From the NCBI GenBank assembly GCA_023228145.1, contig JALOBU010000003.1, positions 62,001 through 126,000 on the forward strand: a stretch of 64,000 nucleotides of DNA. Direction: 5' to 3'. Shown one piece after another: positions 9,601 to 18,779 of this stretch. This stretch comes from Bacteroidales bacterium (GTDB taxonomy: Bacteria; Bacteroidota; Bacteroidia; Bacteroidales; CAIWKO01). A model generated the notes under the pieces. It saw only the letters and a program-made list of their open reading frames with translations, was not told where the DNA came from and made no database searches. The position numbers were made by a program, and so were the translations under genes. Numbering within the stretch: position 1 is the first letter of the stretch; each line of letters begins with the position of its first letter.

Positions 9601-9906
9601 CATGGTATTTTGCATAAAGAAGATTCCGGCCATATTAAAATAAGCATGAATGTCAAAGACGAAAAATTTCTGATATGTGTAATTGAAGATAATGGAGTGG
9701 GAAGAGCAAGGGCAGAACAAATGAAAGCGAAATCTGATTTGAAACACAAATCACGAGGGATGCTTATCACTCAAAAACGGCTTGAAATATTAAATAAAAG
9801 TGGAAACGATCAAACGAATGTAAAAATTACTGACCTTAAAGATGAAAATAACACTCCTTCAGGCACCCGTGTTGAAATATTAATTCCTTACAAAGAGTCT
9901 GAATAA
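6688..9906 (+). CDS. two-component-propeller LytS-type sensor histidine kinase
   Basis: A 1072-residue membrane sensor. After a signal/anchor segment comes a long periplasmic array of Reg_prop repeats (about 40-690): each unit carries a variant of D-x-x-G-x-I/L-W-I/F-G-T followed by GLNRYD. A Y_Y_Y domain follows (about 740-805), then one membrane span (about 814-837), then a LytS/His_kinase module. The phospho-acceptor His is in QMNPHFIFNTLN (about His872). The ATPase half has PPMIIQPYIENAIIHG and DNGVG. A GTG lies one codon upstream, but ATG 6688 is preferred; ATG 6700 is also possible. It lacks the fused receiver and AraC domains of hybrid PUL sensors. The receiver is encoded by the next gene, 27 bp on. 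Confidence 0.92.
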   Translation: MRGLMNKIKYYFIHKILNLLFLCFLFFNKTYGQEYFEINFDRISSENYKIEKGLSQNSAYSITQDSKGYIWIGTWDGLNRYDGYDFLTFRPTVSGHSNELSNQTIYVLFTDKNETVWIGTDAGLNSYNHKTGNFTQYKHSKKQPFSISGDTILSIAEQDENTLWIGTNNGLNRFDKTTGFFYHFKLNPNNANSPSNNNINCILIDKNNNIWFGTNEGLNYFDRQKKLFFHWYSGKNPNSLSSDIILDLLIDNNNKLWICSDNGINIMDINTKKITKKYQSTKYDDNSLSNNNVTSILQDNEGVIWLGTYGGGLNRYDKKNDNFISFKNNIYNERSLSNDFINKLFQDKSGIIWVATAWKGVSKIDKYSNRFNHIRHVANDDNSLNNNNVWGIYQDDLGKIWIATDNGINIFDREQNKYSFIQNDPNNPNTIPTNLIRWISQDKSGLFWIGTLGVGLISYDRENKSFTLYSNDQKNPHSISNNNVNYILEDKQNNLWIATDNGLNLYQPSTKTFKRFMHDPDKRNSISNNTVYYIYEDKEGLLWFCTLGGLNSYNPVSGKFNVLKRSPGTKNTLSSDKIFSLYEDNEGTFWIATFGGGLNRFNRKTGEIKYYLEENGLPNNVVYNIFEDKNDNLWITTNYGLSKFNKENENFVNYDVKDGIQSNEFNLNSAFHNKETGEMFFGGMNGLNSFYPNKIIVNTYIPPVVITKFRKFDKLQVREIFDGDTIFLTYNDNFFSFEFAAMDYSNPSKNKYAYKLENFDNNWNYCDAYRRFAGYTKVPAGTYVFRVKASNSDGIWNEKGISFTIIISPPWWRTWWFRIGSALLISLIVWYIIFLRLRNIRIRHEDEKKILAIEKQMFQLEQTALRLQMNPHFIFNTLNSIQSFVIANNTDKAINYLAKFSTLMRFILAHSQKSFVNISDEIKAMDIYLDVERLRFDYKFDYTFDIALEIDEEFIEIPPMIIQPYIENAIIHGILHKEDSGHIKISMNVKDEKFLICVIEDNGVGRARAEQMKAKSDLKHKSRGMLITQKRLEILNKSGNDQTNVKITDLKDENNTPSGTRVEILIPYKESE

Positions 9907-9911
9907 AATAA

Positions 9912-9919
9912 TAAATTTG
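9912..9919 (+). promoter_or_regulatory. -7 box TAAATTTG before the LytTR regulator
   Basis: TAAATTTG fits TAnnTTTG and lies 14 bases before the regulator ATG in the 27-bp gap after the kinase. An A-rich leader follows (TAAAAAAA). No good -33 TTG is seen. It may give the regulator its own transcript besides kinase read-through. Confidence 0.35.
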
Positions 9920-9933
9920 TAAAAAAACCAATT

Positions 9934-10680
9934 ATGCTCAGAGCAATAATAATTGACGACGAAAAAACCTCCTGTGATACTTTGGCAGGTTTGATAAGCA
10001 GGTATTGCAAAAATGTGGAAATTGTTGGCTTTGCCAATGGTTATAAATCAGGCTTAAAAGCCATACATGAAAATAAGCCCGATATCGTTTTTCTCGACAT
10101 TCAGATGCCTGACGGAAGTGGCTTTCAACTATTAGAGGATGTTAAAGATGTTAACTTTGATATTATTTTCACAACTGCTTATGACCAGTATGCCATTAAA
10201 GCCATTAAATACAGTGCGCTTGATTACTTACTTAAACCCATTATTCCTGCCGACCTTGTTAATGCGGTTCAAAAAGCCGAAGCAAGAAGAACCCATAGCG
10301 AAATGGATAGCAACATAAAAGTGTTGCTCGAAAACCTAAAAACCAAAAATGAACCAAAAAAAATAGTCTTGTCCACTTCCGACAAGATTCATATTGTGGA
10401 AACCGACAATATTATCCGTTGCGAGTCGGATGATTATTATACACGTTACTTTTTTACAGATGGCAAAACCCTTTTGATATCCAGAACTCTAAAAGAAACC
10501 GAGCAATTACTTGGGGAGCAGTCTTTTCTCAGACCACATAAGTCACACTTGATAAATATTAAATATATTAAGGGGTTACTTAAAAACGACGGAGGCTACA
10601 TACTGATGTCTGACGGATACAAAGTGCCGGTTTCCAGAAGAAAAAAAGAAAAAGTGATACAAACTCTCAGGCATTTATAA
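9934..10680 (+). CDS. LytTR-family DNA-binding response regulator
   Basis: 248 residues. The N-terminal receiver domain has the acidic pocket DDEK (about 8-11), phospho-acceptor Asp55 in VFLDIQMPDGSG, a TTAYDQYA switch region and the LLKPI Lys. The C-terminal LytTR domain (about 140-248) includes IVETDNIIRCESDDYYTRYFF, LRPHKSHLINIKYI and VPVSRRKKEKV. LytTR proteins bind direct repeats in promoters as dimers. It follows the propeller sensor kinase directly and is its likely partner. The TonB receptor operon begins 311 bp downstream on the same strand and is the obvious candidate target, but no LytTR direct repeat could be confirmed by eye. Confidence 0.93.
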   Translation: MLRAIIIDDEKTSCDTLAGLISRYCKNVEIVGFANGYKSGLKAIHENKPDIVFLDIQMPDGSGFQLLEDVKDVNFDIIFTTAYDQYAIKAIKYSALDYLLKPIIPADLVNAVQKAEARRTHSEMDSNIKVLLENLKTKNEPKKIVLSTSDKIHIVETDNIIRCESDDYYTRYFFTDGKTLLISRTLKETEQLLGEQSFLRPHKSHLINIKYIKGLLKNDGGYILMSDGYKVPVSRRKKEKVIQTLRHL

Positions 10681-10991
10681 CAAATTTTATTTTTCCGAAT
10701 ACTTAAAAAAGCTGCCGATAACTTTTTTTCTTCTGCCGTAAACTTATTGAGTGAAAAATGTTATTTTATTAAAATTATTTTTGAATACAATTAAGTGCAC
10801 TTTTTTTAACATAATGTTTAATTAATCCTATAAAATCACGAAAATAAAGTACCTATTTCCATTTTTTTACAATAAAAAATAAATTTGATAAAATTTTTTT
10901 GGTAAATTTAATCGAATATTTATATCTTTACCGACCTTTTTTAGTGTAAATAATTTTTTATTGATTTTTTAAACAACATAAAACTAAAAAT
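10681..10991. other. intergenic region upstream of the TonB receptor operon
   Basis: 311 bp, very AT-rich, no credible ORF or RNA gene. The leader just before the receptor gene has a promoter-like pair: TTTGG (about 10898-10902) and TATCTTTA (10923-10930), about 21 bases apart. No clear terminator hairpin is seen after the response regulator. Confidence 0.6.
10899..10930 (+). promoter_or_regulatory. possible promoter of the TonB receptor operon
   Basis: TTG (10899-10901) then 21 bases then TATCTTTA (10923-10930) resembles the Bacteroidota -33/-7 arrangement, except that the last G of the -7 box is missing. It lies about 60 bases upstream of the receptor ATG. Confidence 0.3.
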
Positions 10992-13900
10992 ATGCTTCGA
11001 AAGTTACTATTTACAGCATCCGTGATAATTACTGCAAGCTTGGCAGCATTCTCACAATCGGGAACCCTAAAAGGTAAAATTACGGATAAGACAACAAACG
11101 AGCCTATTCCTTTTGCAAATATTATTATTGAACAGGGAGGCAAGCAGTCTGGCGGTACAACATCTGATTTTGATGGTAATTATACCATTAAGCCCATCCC
11201 TCCAGGAAAATATGATGTAAAAGCCACTTATGTAGGATATAAGCCGATAATGATTGCCAATTTGGTCATCATTGCCAATCAGATTACCTTTCAGGATGTG
11301 CAGATGGAATCAACTGCAATCAACATTGAAACATTTGAGGTGGTTGACTACAAAGTTCCTTTGATAAGTAAGGACCAAACATCTTCAGGCGGAACTATGA
11401 CATCGGAAGAAATATCAAAGATGCCCGGAAGGTCGGCACAATCGGTTGCCATACAGGTTGGTGGTGTTTTCTCGCAGGATGGTGATATGGGAAGCATAAG
11501 AGGAGCGAGAGCAGATGGAACTATCACTTATGTGGATGGTGTTAGGGTACGTGGCTCTTCTGCAGTGCCAAAAGCTGCAATTGAACAGGTAACGGTAATA
11601 ACCGGAGGAACGCCGGCTCAATATGGCGATGCTACCGGCGGTATATTATCCATTTCAACAAAAGGAGCTTCCAGAGAATTTGGAATGGGTTTCGAAGGCG
11701 CTACTTCTCAATTTCTCGATAAGTTTGGATATAATCTGGTGAGTCTGAATTTGCAGGGACCTCTGATTAAAGGGCGTGACTCCACACAAACTACTGCATT
11801 ACTGGGCTATTTTATTGCAGCAGAATATACCTATCAAAAAGACCCAAGACCTTTTCAAAATGGTAATTGGAAAGCATTGGATGATGTAGTTGCAGATTTA
11901 GAAGCAAGGCCACTTGTAGCTAGCGGACTGGGAACGGGGACATATACGTCTGCTGAATTTTTACGCAACTCAAGTTTTGAAAATATACCGGCAAAATTAA
12001 ATTCTGCAAATAATGACCTGAATTTGTCAGGGAAAATTGACGTCAGGACATCTGCTAATACGAATTTAACTTTTGGAGGCACCTGGCAATATAACTGGGG
12101 AAAAGCTTATGTTCGTAATTATTCATTATTAAACTGGGAAAAGAATCCGGAACAGATTTATAGCTCCTGGCGTGTTTATGGGCGTTTTACTCAGCGTTTT
12201 CCTACTGCCAGTGATAGCAAGGCAACCATTAAAAATATTTATTATTCAATACAAGGAGATTATTCAAACACTACTAATACTACCCGTGACCCGGAATTCA
12301 GAGATGACCTTTTTAAATATGGTTATTTTGGGAAATTTAAAACCTATTCTACCAAATCATATGAATGGAACACCGACCCAACCACGGGCATTGAAGCAAA
12401 TATTCATAATGGTTTTGCCGACACATTGGTTACATTTGAACAAACGGATATCAACCCAATATTATCAAATTATACACAAACTTATTATGACTTGTATGCA
12501 GGCGACCCTTACCTGCATTATCAGAACCTTAACCAGATTATGCTCGGTGGCGGTTTAGTTAACGGTTATTTTGGTTCAAGAGATAATGTTTATAATTTAT
12601 GGACAAATGTTGGTATTCCCTATAACCAATATTCCCAAAGTGTTTACAATCAGTTTGGAATCACAGCCAATGCTTCTGCGGATATAGGAAATCATGCCCT
12701 ACAGTTAGGTTTTTATTATGAACAACGTAAGGAAAGTTTTATTGCTTACAGTCCGGTTAGTTTGTGGCAGGCCTTACGTCAGCAAGTTAACAGGCATATA
12801 GTACAACTTGATTTGACAAATCCGCATTTGGTGTACGATCAATATGGCGTTTTTATGGATACTATTTGGTATGACCGTTTGTACTCAGAAAACGAACAGG
12901 CAACTGTGGATTATAATCTTCGCGAAAAACTCGGACTGCCTGTAAACGGAACTGATTGGATAGATGTGGACAGTTACGACCCAACCACCTTTAATATTGA
13001 TATGTTCAGCGCAGACGAATTATTAAATAATGGAAATCCTTATGTCAGTTATCAGGGGTATGACCATACAGGTAAAAAATTAAAAAGTAAACCCAGTTTT
13101 GATGATTTTTTCACAGAAGTTAATTCTTTTGGAGATAAAACCCGTCCCATAGGCGCTTTTGAACCTATTTATATTGCCGGTTACATTCAGGATAAATTTG
13201 CATTTAACGACCTTATATTTAATGTCGGCCTGCGTGTTGACCGTTACGATGCCAACCAAAAAGTGCTGAAAGACCCATACCTTCTTTATGAAGCAAAAAC
13301 TGTAAAGGAAGTTGATAACTTGGGCTCTCACCCGGCAAATATGGGAGAAGATTTTGTTGTTTATGTTGATGATATTAAAAACCCCGGAGCCATAAAAGGG
13401 TATCGTGATGGAAGTACCTGGTATAATGCTGAGGGTGTTGAAATTAGCGACCCTTCTACCATTGAAACCGGCTCTGGCATTGCACCTTATCTGGTAAATC
13501 CCGACCAGAAGGAGGTTAACTCTTCGGCGTTTACAGATTATAACCCACAGTTAAACTGGATGCCGCGTATTTCATTCTCCTTCCCCATTTCTGACGAAGC
13601 CTTGTTTTTTGCACATTATGACATTTTAACCCAGCGCCCAACAACAGGCAATGTGATGAATCCTACAGAGTATTTTTACATCTATTCACAAGGGCAAAAC
13701 CCCATTAATAATCCAAACCTGAAATCAGAAAAAACTATTGATTATGAATTGGGCTTCCAGCAGAAAATAAGTAATTCTTCTTCAATTAAAATTTCCGGTT
13801 ATTATCGTGAGCAACGAAACATGATTCAGGCTTATCGTTATTCCGGAGCATATCCTGTTAACTATTATACATATAATAATATTGACTTTGGTACAGTAAT

Positions 13901-14645
13901 GGGTTTAACGGTAACTTATGACTTAAGAAGAACTGGAAATGTATGGCTAAAAGCAAGTTATACCTTGCAGTTTGCTTCGGGAACAGGTTCCAATGCTGAA
14001 ACCGGACTTAATCTGGTTCAAACAGGACAACCCAACCTAAGAACAATTACTCCGCTTGATTTCGATAGAAGACATTCATTTCAGGCAGTGTTTGATTATC
14101 GCTATGGTGAAGGTAAAGAATACAACGGCCCGAAAATTACCAGAAAAATAAAAGGTACAGACAAGGTAAAAACCGTACAGTTGTTAAAAAATACCGGATT
14201 GAATATTTCACTGAACGGAGGCTCGGGCATTCCTTACAGCCGCTCCAGTACGGTTATTGCCTCTTTATTAACCTCACAGGGTTATTTGCTCGAAGGGCAG
14301 ATAAATGGCTCTCGTATGCCATGGCAGTTCAGGGTGGATGCCCGCATTGATAAAGATATTGAAATTAAAACCGGCAAGAAAGGTGAAAAAAGAGGAAGAC
14401 CTTTGTATATGAATATTTATCTTGAAATACTTAATGTTCTTAATAGCAAAAACATTCTTGGAGTTTATCGTGCTACCGGGAACCCTGATGATGACGGATA
14501 TCTTTCTTCGGCAACATACCAGTCACAAATTAATGCCCAGACGGATGTTCAGGCATATATTGACCAGTATTCTATAAAAGTTAATAATCCCTATAATTAT
14601 AGTTTACCAAGAAGAATTCGTCTGGGTGTTGCTTTGGCATTTTAA
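10992..14645 (+). CDS. TonB-dependent outer-membrane receptor with carboxypeptidase-regulatory N-domain
   Basis: 1217 residues. Signal peptide about 1-21. A CarbopepD_reg_2 domain (about 25-105) has the usual LKGKITDKTTNEPIPFANI and FDGNYTIKPIPPGKYDV. The plug domain (about 130-225) has MTSEEISKMPGRS, IRGARADGTITYVDGVRV and PAQYGDATGGILSISTKG. The rest is the 22-strand barrel region, ending RRIRLGVALAF with a C-terminal aromatic as barrel proteins do. No SusD-like gene follows, so this is not a standard SusCD pair. It begins a three-gene unit with a large exported protein (47 bp gap to its preferred start) and a PorV/PorQ-like barrel. The ligand is unknown. Confidence 0.93.
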   Translation: MLRKLLFTASVIITASLAAFSQSGTLKGKITDKTTNEPIPFANIIIEQGGKQSGGTTSDFDGNYTIKPIPPGKYDVKATYVGYKPIMIANLVIIANQITFQDVQMESTAINIETFEVVDYKVPLISKDQTSSGGTMTSEEISKMPGRSAQSVAIQVGGVFSQDGDMGSIRGARADGTITYVDGVRVRGSSAVPKAAIEQVTVITGGTPAQYGDATGGILSISTKGASREFGMGFEGATSQFLDKFGYNLVSLNLQGPLIKGRDSTQTTALLGYFIAAEYTYQKDPRPFQNGNWKALDDVVADLEARPLVASGLGTGTYTSAEFLRNSSFENIPAKLNSANNDLNLSGKIDVRTSANTNLTFGGTWQYNWGKAYVRNYSLLNWEKNPEQIYSSWRVYGRFTQRFPTASDSKATIKNIYYSIQGDYSNTTNTTRDPEFRDDLFKYGYFGKFKTYSTKSYEWNTDPTTGIEANIHNGFADTLVTFEQTDINPILSNYTQTYYDLYAGDPYLHYQNLNQIMLGGGLVNGYFGSRDNVYNLWTNVGIPYNQYSQSVYNQFGITANASADIGNHALQLGFYYEQRKESFIAYSPVSLWQALRQQVNRHIVQLDLTNPHLVYDQYGVFMDTIWYDRLYSENEQATVDYNLREKLGLPVNGTDWIDVDSYDPTTFNIDMFSADELLNNGNPYVSYQGYDHTGKKLKSKPSFDDFFTEVNSFGDKTRPIGAFEPIYIAGYIQDKFAFNDLIFNVGLRVDRYDANQKVLKDPYLLYEAKTVKEVDNLGSHPANMGEDFVVYVDDIKNPGAIKGYRDGSTWYNAEGVEISDPSTIETGSGIAPYLVNPDQKEVNSSAFTDYNPQLNWMPRISFSFPISDEALFFAHYDILTQRPTTGNVMNPTEYFYIYSQGQNPINNPNLKSEKTIDYELGFQQKISNSSSIKISGYYREQRNMIQAYRYSGAYPVNYYTYNNIDFGTVMGLTVTYDLRRTGNVWLKASYTLQFASGTGSNAETGLNLVQTGQPNLRTITPLDFDRRHSFQAVFDYRYGEGKEYNGPKITRKIKGTDKVKTVQLLKNTGLNISLNGGSGIPYSRSSTVIASLLTSQGYLLEGQINGSRMPWQFRVDARIDKDIEIKTGKKGEKRGRPLYMNIYLEILNVLNSKNILGVYRATGNPDDDGYLSSATYQSQINAQTDVQAYIDQYSIKVNNPYNYSLPRRIRLGVALAF

Positions 14646-14692
14646 AGTTTATAAATATGAAAGTATCAATTAAACATAAAAAAATCACTATC

Positions 14693-17600
14693 ATGAAAAA
14701 TATCATTCGTTTATTATTATTCACAGCATTTATATTTGGATTTGCCAAAACAAATTTTGCTGAAGAGTGGCCGGTACTTAAATCGTTGAAAAATACACCT
14801 TTAACCAAATCAACTAAAGCCGAGGCCTGCCTTCCTGCTTCTGCTGCTATGGACCTTGATGTTAATAATGTGAAGTGCCGTATTATGACAGGAGGCGATA
14901 TGTGGTGGGATTTACAGGGGGCAGCAGAATACTTTATTCCTGCCAATACAAAAAAAGCATCCATGTTTTCTGCCGCACTATGGATTGGTGGTTTGGATGT
15001 TAACGGACAGTTAAAACTTGCTGCGCAGCGTTATCGCGGTAACGGTAATGATTACTGGCCCGGGCCACTTTCAATTGATGGGACTGCTTCCATTGATGCT
15101 GAAACATGCGATGAATATGATAAATTTTTTGTAATTACACGCGCCGAAGTTGAAGAATTTATTGCTGCTTATAACGAAGGAGGATTAGGAGGATATGATG
15201 TTCCATCAAGTATTAAAAATTATCCGGCTCATGGAGACCTTTCAAAAAACCAAAGCTATTACATGGCGCCTTTTTTTGATAATAATAATGACGATATCTA
15301 TAATTATAATGATGGTGATTATCCCTATTATGATTTTGAAAATGCTTTATGCCCTGCCAATATGCCTCCGGGTACAGTTGATGTTGACACGGGAACTCAA
15401 GGCCCGACAAGCCGTTTAGTTGATCAGGTATTAAAAGGAGACAAAACTCTTTGGTGGGTTTTTAATGATAAAGGTAATATTCACACAGAAACCCAAGGAG
15501 AGGCTGTTGGTATGGAAATCAGGGCACAGGCATTCGGATTTTCAACCAATGATGAAATTAATAACATGACTTTTTATACGTATGAAATTATAAACCGTTC
15601 AACTTATAGGCTAACAGAAACCTATTTCAGCCAATGGGTTGATACCGACCTGGGTTATGCTAAGGATGATTATATAGGTTGTGATGTGTTAAGGGGCTTG
15701 GGGTATTGTTATAATGGAGATGATTTTGATGAAAATGCAGAAGGTGCAACAGGTTATGGCGCTCAACCTCCGGCAATAGGTGTTGACTTTTTCCAGGGGC
15801 CTTATATGGACCCTGATCAAACGGATAATCTAAAATATGACATTGAGAATCCTTTAGAAAATTGCAATGAAGCTATCAATGGCGTGAATTTTGGCAATGG
15901 AATTATAGACGATGAACGCTTTGGTATGCGCCGTTTTGTGTTTCACAATAACACAGGTGGCGGGCTTGATGCAATAACCGACCCTGACATTGCGGCGGAG
16001 TATTATAACCTGTTAAGAGGTATTTGGAAAGACGGACAGCGTATGATATATTGGGGGTTGGCTCATCCGAGTGCCCAAGGGTACGGACCGGAATGTGACT
16101 TTATGTTTCCTGATAATACTGACCCCTGTCTTTGGGGAACAGGAGGCGTGAATCCTGGCTCTCCTTATCCCAGCCAATACTGGACAGAGGAACAATCAGG
16201 AAATGCCCCTTATGACAGGCGTTTCATGCAATCGGCAGGGCCATTTACTCTTGAACCGGGTGCGGTAAATTATATTACTGTGGGTATTCCCTGGGCACAA
16301 GCATCATCAGGCGGGCCTTTTGCATCTGTACAGCTTTTGCGGACGGTGGATGATAAATGCCAGGCTTTATTTGATAATTGCTTTAAAGTATTGGATGGTC
16401 CCGATGCACCAGATTTAACAATACAGGAACTTGACAAAGAATTGATACTTTATATTTCCAATAAAAAAGGACAATCTAATAACTATAACAAAACTCCAGA
16501 AGATTATTTCGAATGGGATAAAACGATTATTGAAGGGGATTCATTATTCAGATTTGAGGGGTATCAAATATTTCAGGTGAAAGATGCTTCCGTTTCCGTT
16601 ACTGATATTCACGATGCAGACAAAGCAAGGCTGGTTGCTCAATGTGATATCAAGAATGATATTTCCAGAATTATTAACTACAACTATTCGGAAGCTTTGG
16701 GTGGTAATGTTCCTGTGATTGAGGTTGATGGTTCAAACTCAGGTATTGTGCATTCTTTTAGAATATTTGAAGATAAATTTGCATCCGGTGATAAACGTTT
16801 AGTAAATCATAAACAATATTATTATATTGCCATTGCTTATGCCTATAATAATTTTAAAACATACAGCCAATCTGTGCCTGAGTTTTATGATGGCCAAAAA
16901 CTTCCTTATAAAGCAGGAAGAAAAGCTGCATCAGGTAATATTGAAATCGTTTCGGCTATGCCTCATGCCCCATCACCTGGAGCAGGAGGTACCATAACAA
17001 ATTCAGAATACGGTGTGATGCCCCAGATTACCAGAATGGAAGGGCAGGGGAATGGAGGATTTATTTTGGATTTTACCACCGAAACTCATGACAGGATTAT
17101 GTCTTCATCTTCATATTTTTCTGAACAACTCACCTATGATTATAATAAAGGACCTATAAACATAAAAGTTATTGACCCACTGAATGTAGCTCCGGGGACT
17201 TATACCCTGAAATTTGTTCCTCCTGCCAGCGGAAACATTGATTCTTCCAGTTGGGTATTGACAAATACTACAACGTTACAACAATGGAATTCCGAACAAA
17301 CTATAAAAGTAGCGTACGAACAACTATTGCTGGATATTGGATTATCCATTTCCATTGAACAGGTGAAACTTCAGGACCCTGAACTTCGTGGTTATGAGAA
17401 TGGATTTCTGGAAGCTACAATAGAATTTGCCGACCCCACAAAGCCATGGCTTACCGGAGTTCCTGATATTGATAATAATAAACCTTTTAACTGGATACGC
17501 TCGGGCATGACGGTTGACCAGGACGATTTAACTAACAATGACTATGATTTGAAATCTTCTGGTGGTTCAATTACCGGGGATGCTTATGACCCTGATGAAG

Positions 17601-18742
17601 TTTATGAAAAAATTCTTTCAGGAACCTGGGCGCCGTACCGTATGGCTTCCAGATTTGAATATGGGTCACAATGGGATGATGTTTTTTATTCAAGTAATAA
17701 ATTGATAAATCTTTATAGTATAGATTTATATTTAACTCCTGACCGTTCCAAATGGTCTCGTTGCCCTGTTCTGGAAATGTGCGAAGATGATAATTATTTA
17801 CTTACAGAAGGCAATGTGAAGAAACTTGACCTAAGAGCCGGAGAAACCGATGGCGTTGTAGGAATGGGATGGTTCCCAGGATATGCTATTAATGTTGAAA
17901 CAGGAGAACGTTTAAATATTATGTTTGGCGAAGATTCCTGGTTGCAGGGCGAAAACGGTCGTGATATGATATGGAACCCTACAAATAATTATGCTACAAA
18001 TTTAGGGGATATTTTATTTGGAGGGAAACACTGGACTTACATTATGGGCCATAATGGGGAATCGTATAGCCCTATTTTTAATGTATTGCAGGATTGTCCA
18101 GCTTATGATGGAGGCGAGTGGATAAGAAATACGTTGACGGCATATCCTCCCGATAATGCATATTATAGATTTTATAAGCGTTTTGTCTTTAAAGATGTGA
18201 TGTGGGTTGGTTGTCCGATGATTTCAGATGCTAAGTACTTGTTTAACGACCCGGCAAATATGCCTTGTGAAGTTAAAATAAGAATCAGGGTAAGCAGGCC
18301 TTACAAAAGATATTATTCTACCAATACCGGCCCAACTACTCCCGAAAATAATAACTTTCCGATGTATTCTTTCAATACTGATAATATTTCAACTATTACA
18401 AACAGCGAAATTGCAGCAAAAGGTGCTCTGGACCTGATTAATGTAGTGCCTAATCCCTATTATGCATTTTCCGGTTACGAAATAAATCAGCTAGATAACA
18501 GGGTTCGTATAACAAATTTGCCTCAGAAATGCGAAATATCAATATTTACTGTGAGCGGGAACATGGTTCGTAAATATTCAAAAGATGATGTTAATTCCTA
18601 TGTTGACTGGGATTTAAAAAACTATGCAGGAATACCCATAGCCGGAGGCATTTATCTGATTTATGTTAATGTTGATGGTGTCGGTACTAAAGTCCTAAAA
18701 TGGTTTGGCTCATTGCGCCCGATTGACTTACAGGCATTTTAA
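14693..18742 (+). CDS. large exported protein with C-terminal T9SS/FlgD-like domain, unknown function
   Basis: 1349 residues from ATG 14693, which opens a clean signal peptide (MKNIIRLLLFTAFIFGF...). An upstream in-frame ATG at 14657 would add 12 charged residues and is less likely. The N-terminal module has SAALWIGGLDVNGQLKLAA and NDYWPGPL, a signature I recall from many uncharacterised Bacteroidota secreted proteins. The middle is rich in Trp, Tyr, Asp and Asn. The last about 90 residues (VVPNPYYAFSGYE, ISIFTVSGNMV, IAGGIYLIYVNVDG) resemble a FlgD-like/type A sorting domain, although the extreme tail (PIDLQAF) is not the usual KxxK-type end. Sits between the TonB receptor and the PorV-like gene. 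No enzyme motif is visible. Confidence 0.8.
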   Translation: MKNIIRLLLFTAFIFGFAKTNFAEEWPVLKSLKNTPLTKSTKAEACLPASAAMDLDVNNVKCRIMTGGDMWWDLQGAAEYFIPANTKKASMFSAALWIGGLDVNGQLKLAAQRYRGNGNDYWPGPLSIDGTASIDAETCDEYDKFFVITRAEVEEFIAAYNEGGLGGYDVPSSIKNYPAHGDLSKNQSYYMAPFFDNNNDDIYNYNDGDYPYYDFENALCPANMPPGTVDVDTGTQGPTSRLVDQVLKGDKTLWWVFNDKGNIHTETQGEAVGMEIRAQAFGFSTNDEINNMTFYTYEIINRSTYRLTETYFSQWVDTDLGYAKDDYIGCDVLRGLGYCYNGDDFDENAEGATGYGAQPPAIGVDFFQGPYMDPDQTDNLKYDIENPLENCNEAINGVNFGNGIIDDERFGMRRFVFHNNTGGGLDAITDPDIAAEYYNLLRGIWKDGQRMIYWGLAHPSAQGYGPECDFMFPDNTDPCLWGTGGVNPGSPYPSQYWTEEQSGNAPYDRRFMQSAGPFTLEPGAVNYITVGIPWAQASSGGPFASVQLLRTVDDKCQALFDNCFKVLDGPDAPDLTIQELDKELILYISNKKGQSNNYNKTPEDYFEWDKTIIEGDSLFRFEGYQIFQVKDASVSVTDIHDADKARLVAQCDIKNDISRIINYNYSEALGGNVPVIEVDGSNSGIVHSFRIFEDKFASGDKRLVNHKQYYYIAIAYAYNNFKTYSQSVPEFYDGQKLPYKAGRKAASGNIEIVSAMPHAPSPGAGGTITNSEYGVMPQITRMEGQGNGGFILDFTTETHDRIMSSSSYFSEQLTYDYNKGPINIKVIDPLNVAPGTYTLKFVPPASGNIDSSSWVLTNTTTLQQWNSEQTIKVAYEQLLLDIGLSISIEQVKLQDPELRGYENGFLEATIEFADPTKPWLTGVPDIDNNKPFNWIRSGMTVDQDDLTNNDYDLKSSGGSITGDAYDPDEVYEKILSGTWAPYRMASRFEYGSQWDDVFYSSNKLINLYSIDLYLTPDRSKWSRCPVLEMCEDDNYLLTEGNVKKLDLRAGETDGVVGMGWFPGYAINVETGERLNIMFGEDSWLQGENGRDMIWNPTNNYATNLGDILFGGKHWTYIMGHNGESYSPIFNVLQDCPAYDGGEWIRNTLTAYPPDNAYYRFYKRFVFKDVMWVGCPMISDAKYLFNDPANMPCEVKIRIRVSRPYKRYYSTNTGPTTPENNNFPMYSFNTDNISTITNSEIAAKGALDLINVVPNPYYAFSGYEINQLDNRVRITNLPQKCEISIFTVSGNMVRKYSKDDVNSYVDWDLKNYAGIPIAGGIYLIYVNVDGVGTKVLKWFGSLRPIDLQAF

Positions 18743-18779
18743 TTTTAAAACAGTGTAAAACCCTATAAAATTACCACTT

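Noticed and set aside
9319..9747. 142-residue minus-strand frame inside the sensor kinase gene
   Set aside because: It is opposite the conserved His-kinase core and has no signature of its own.
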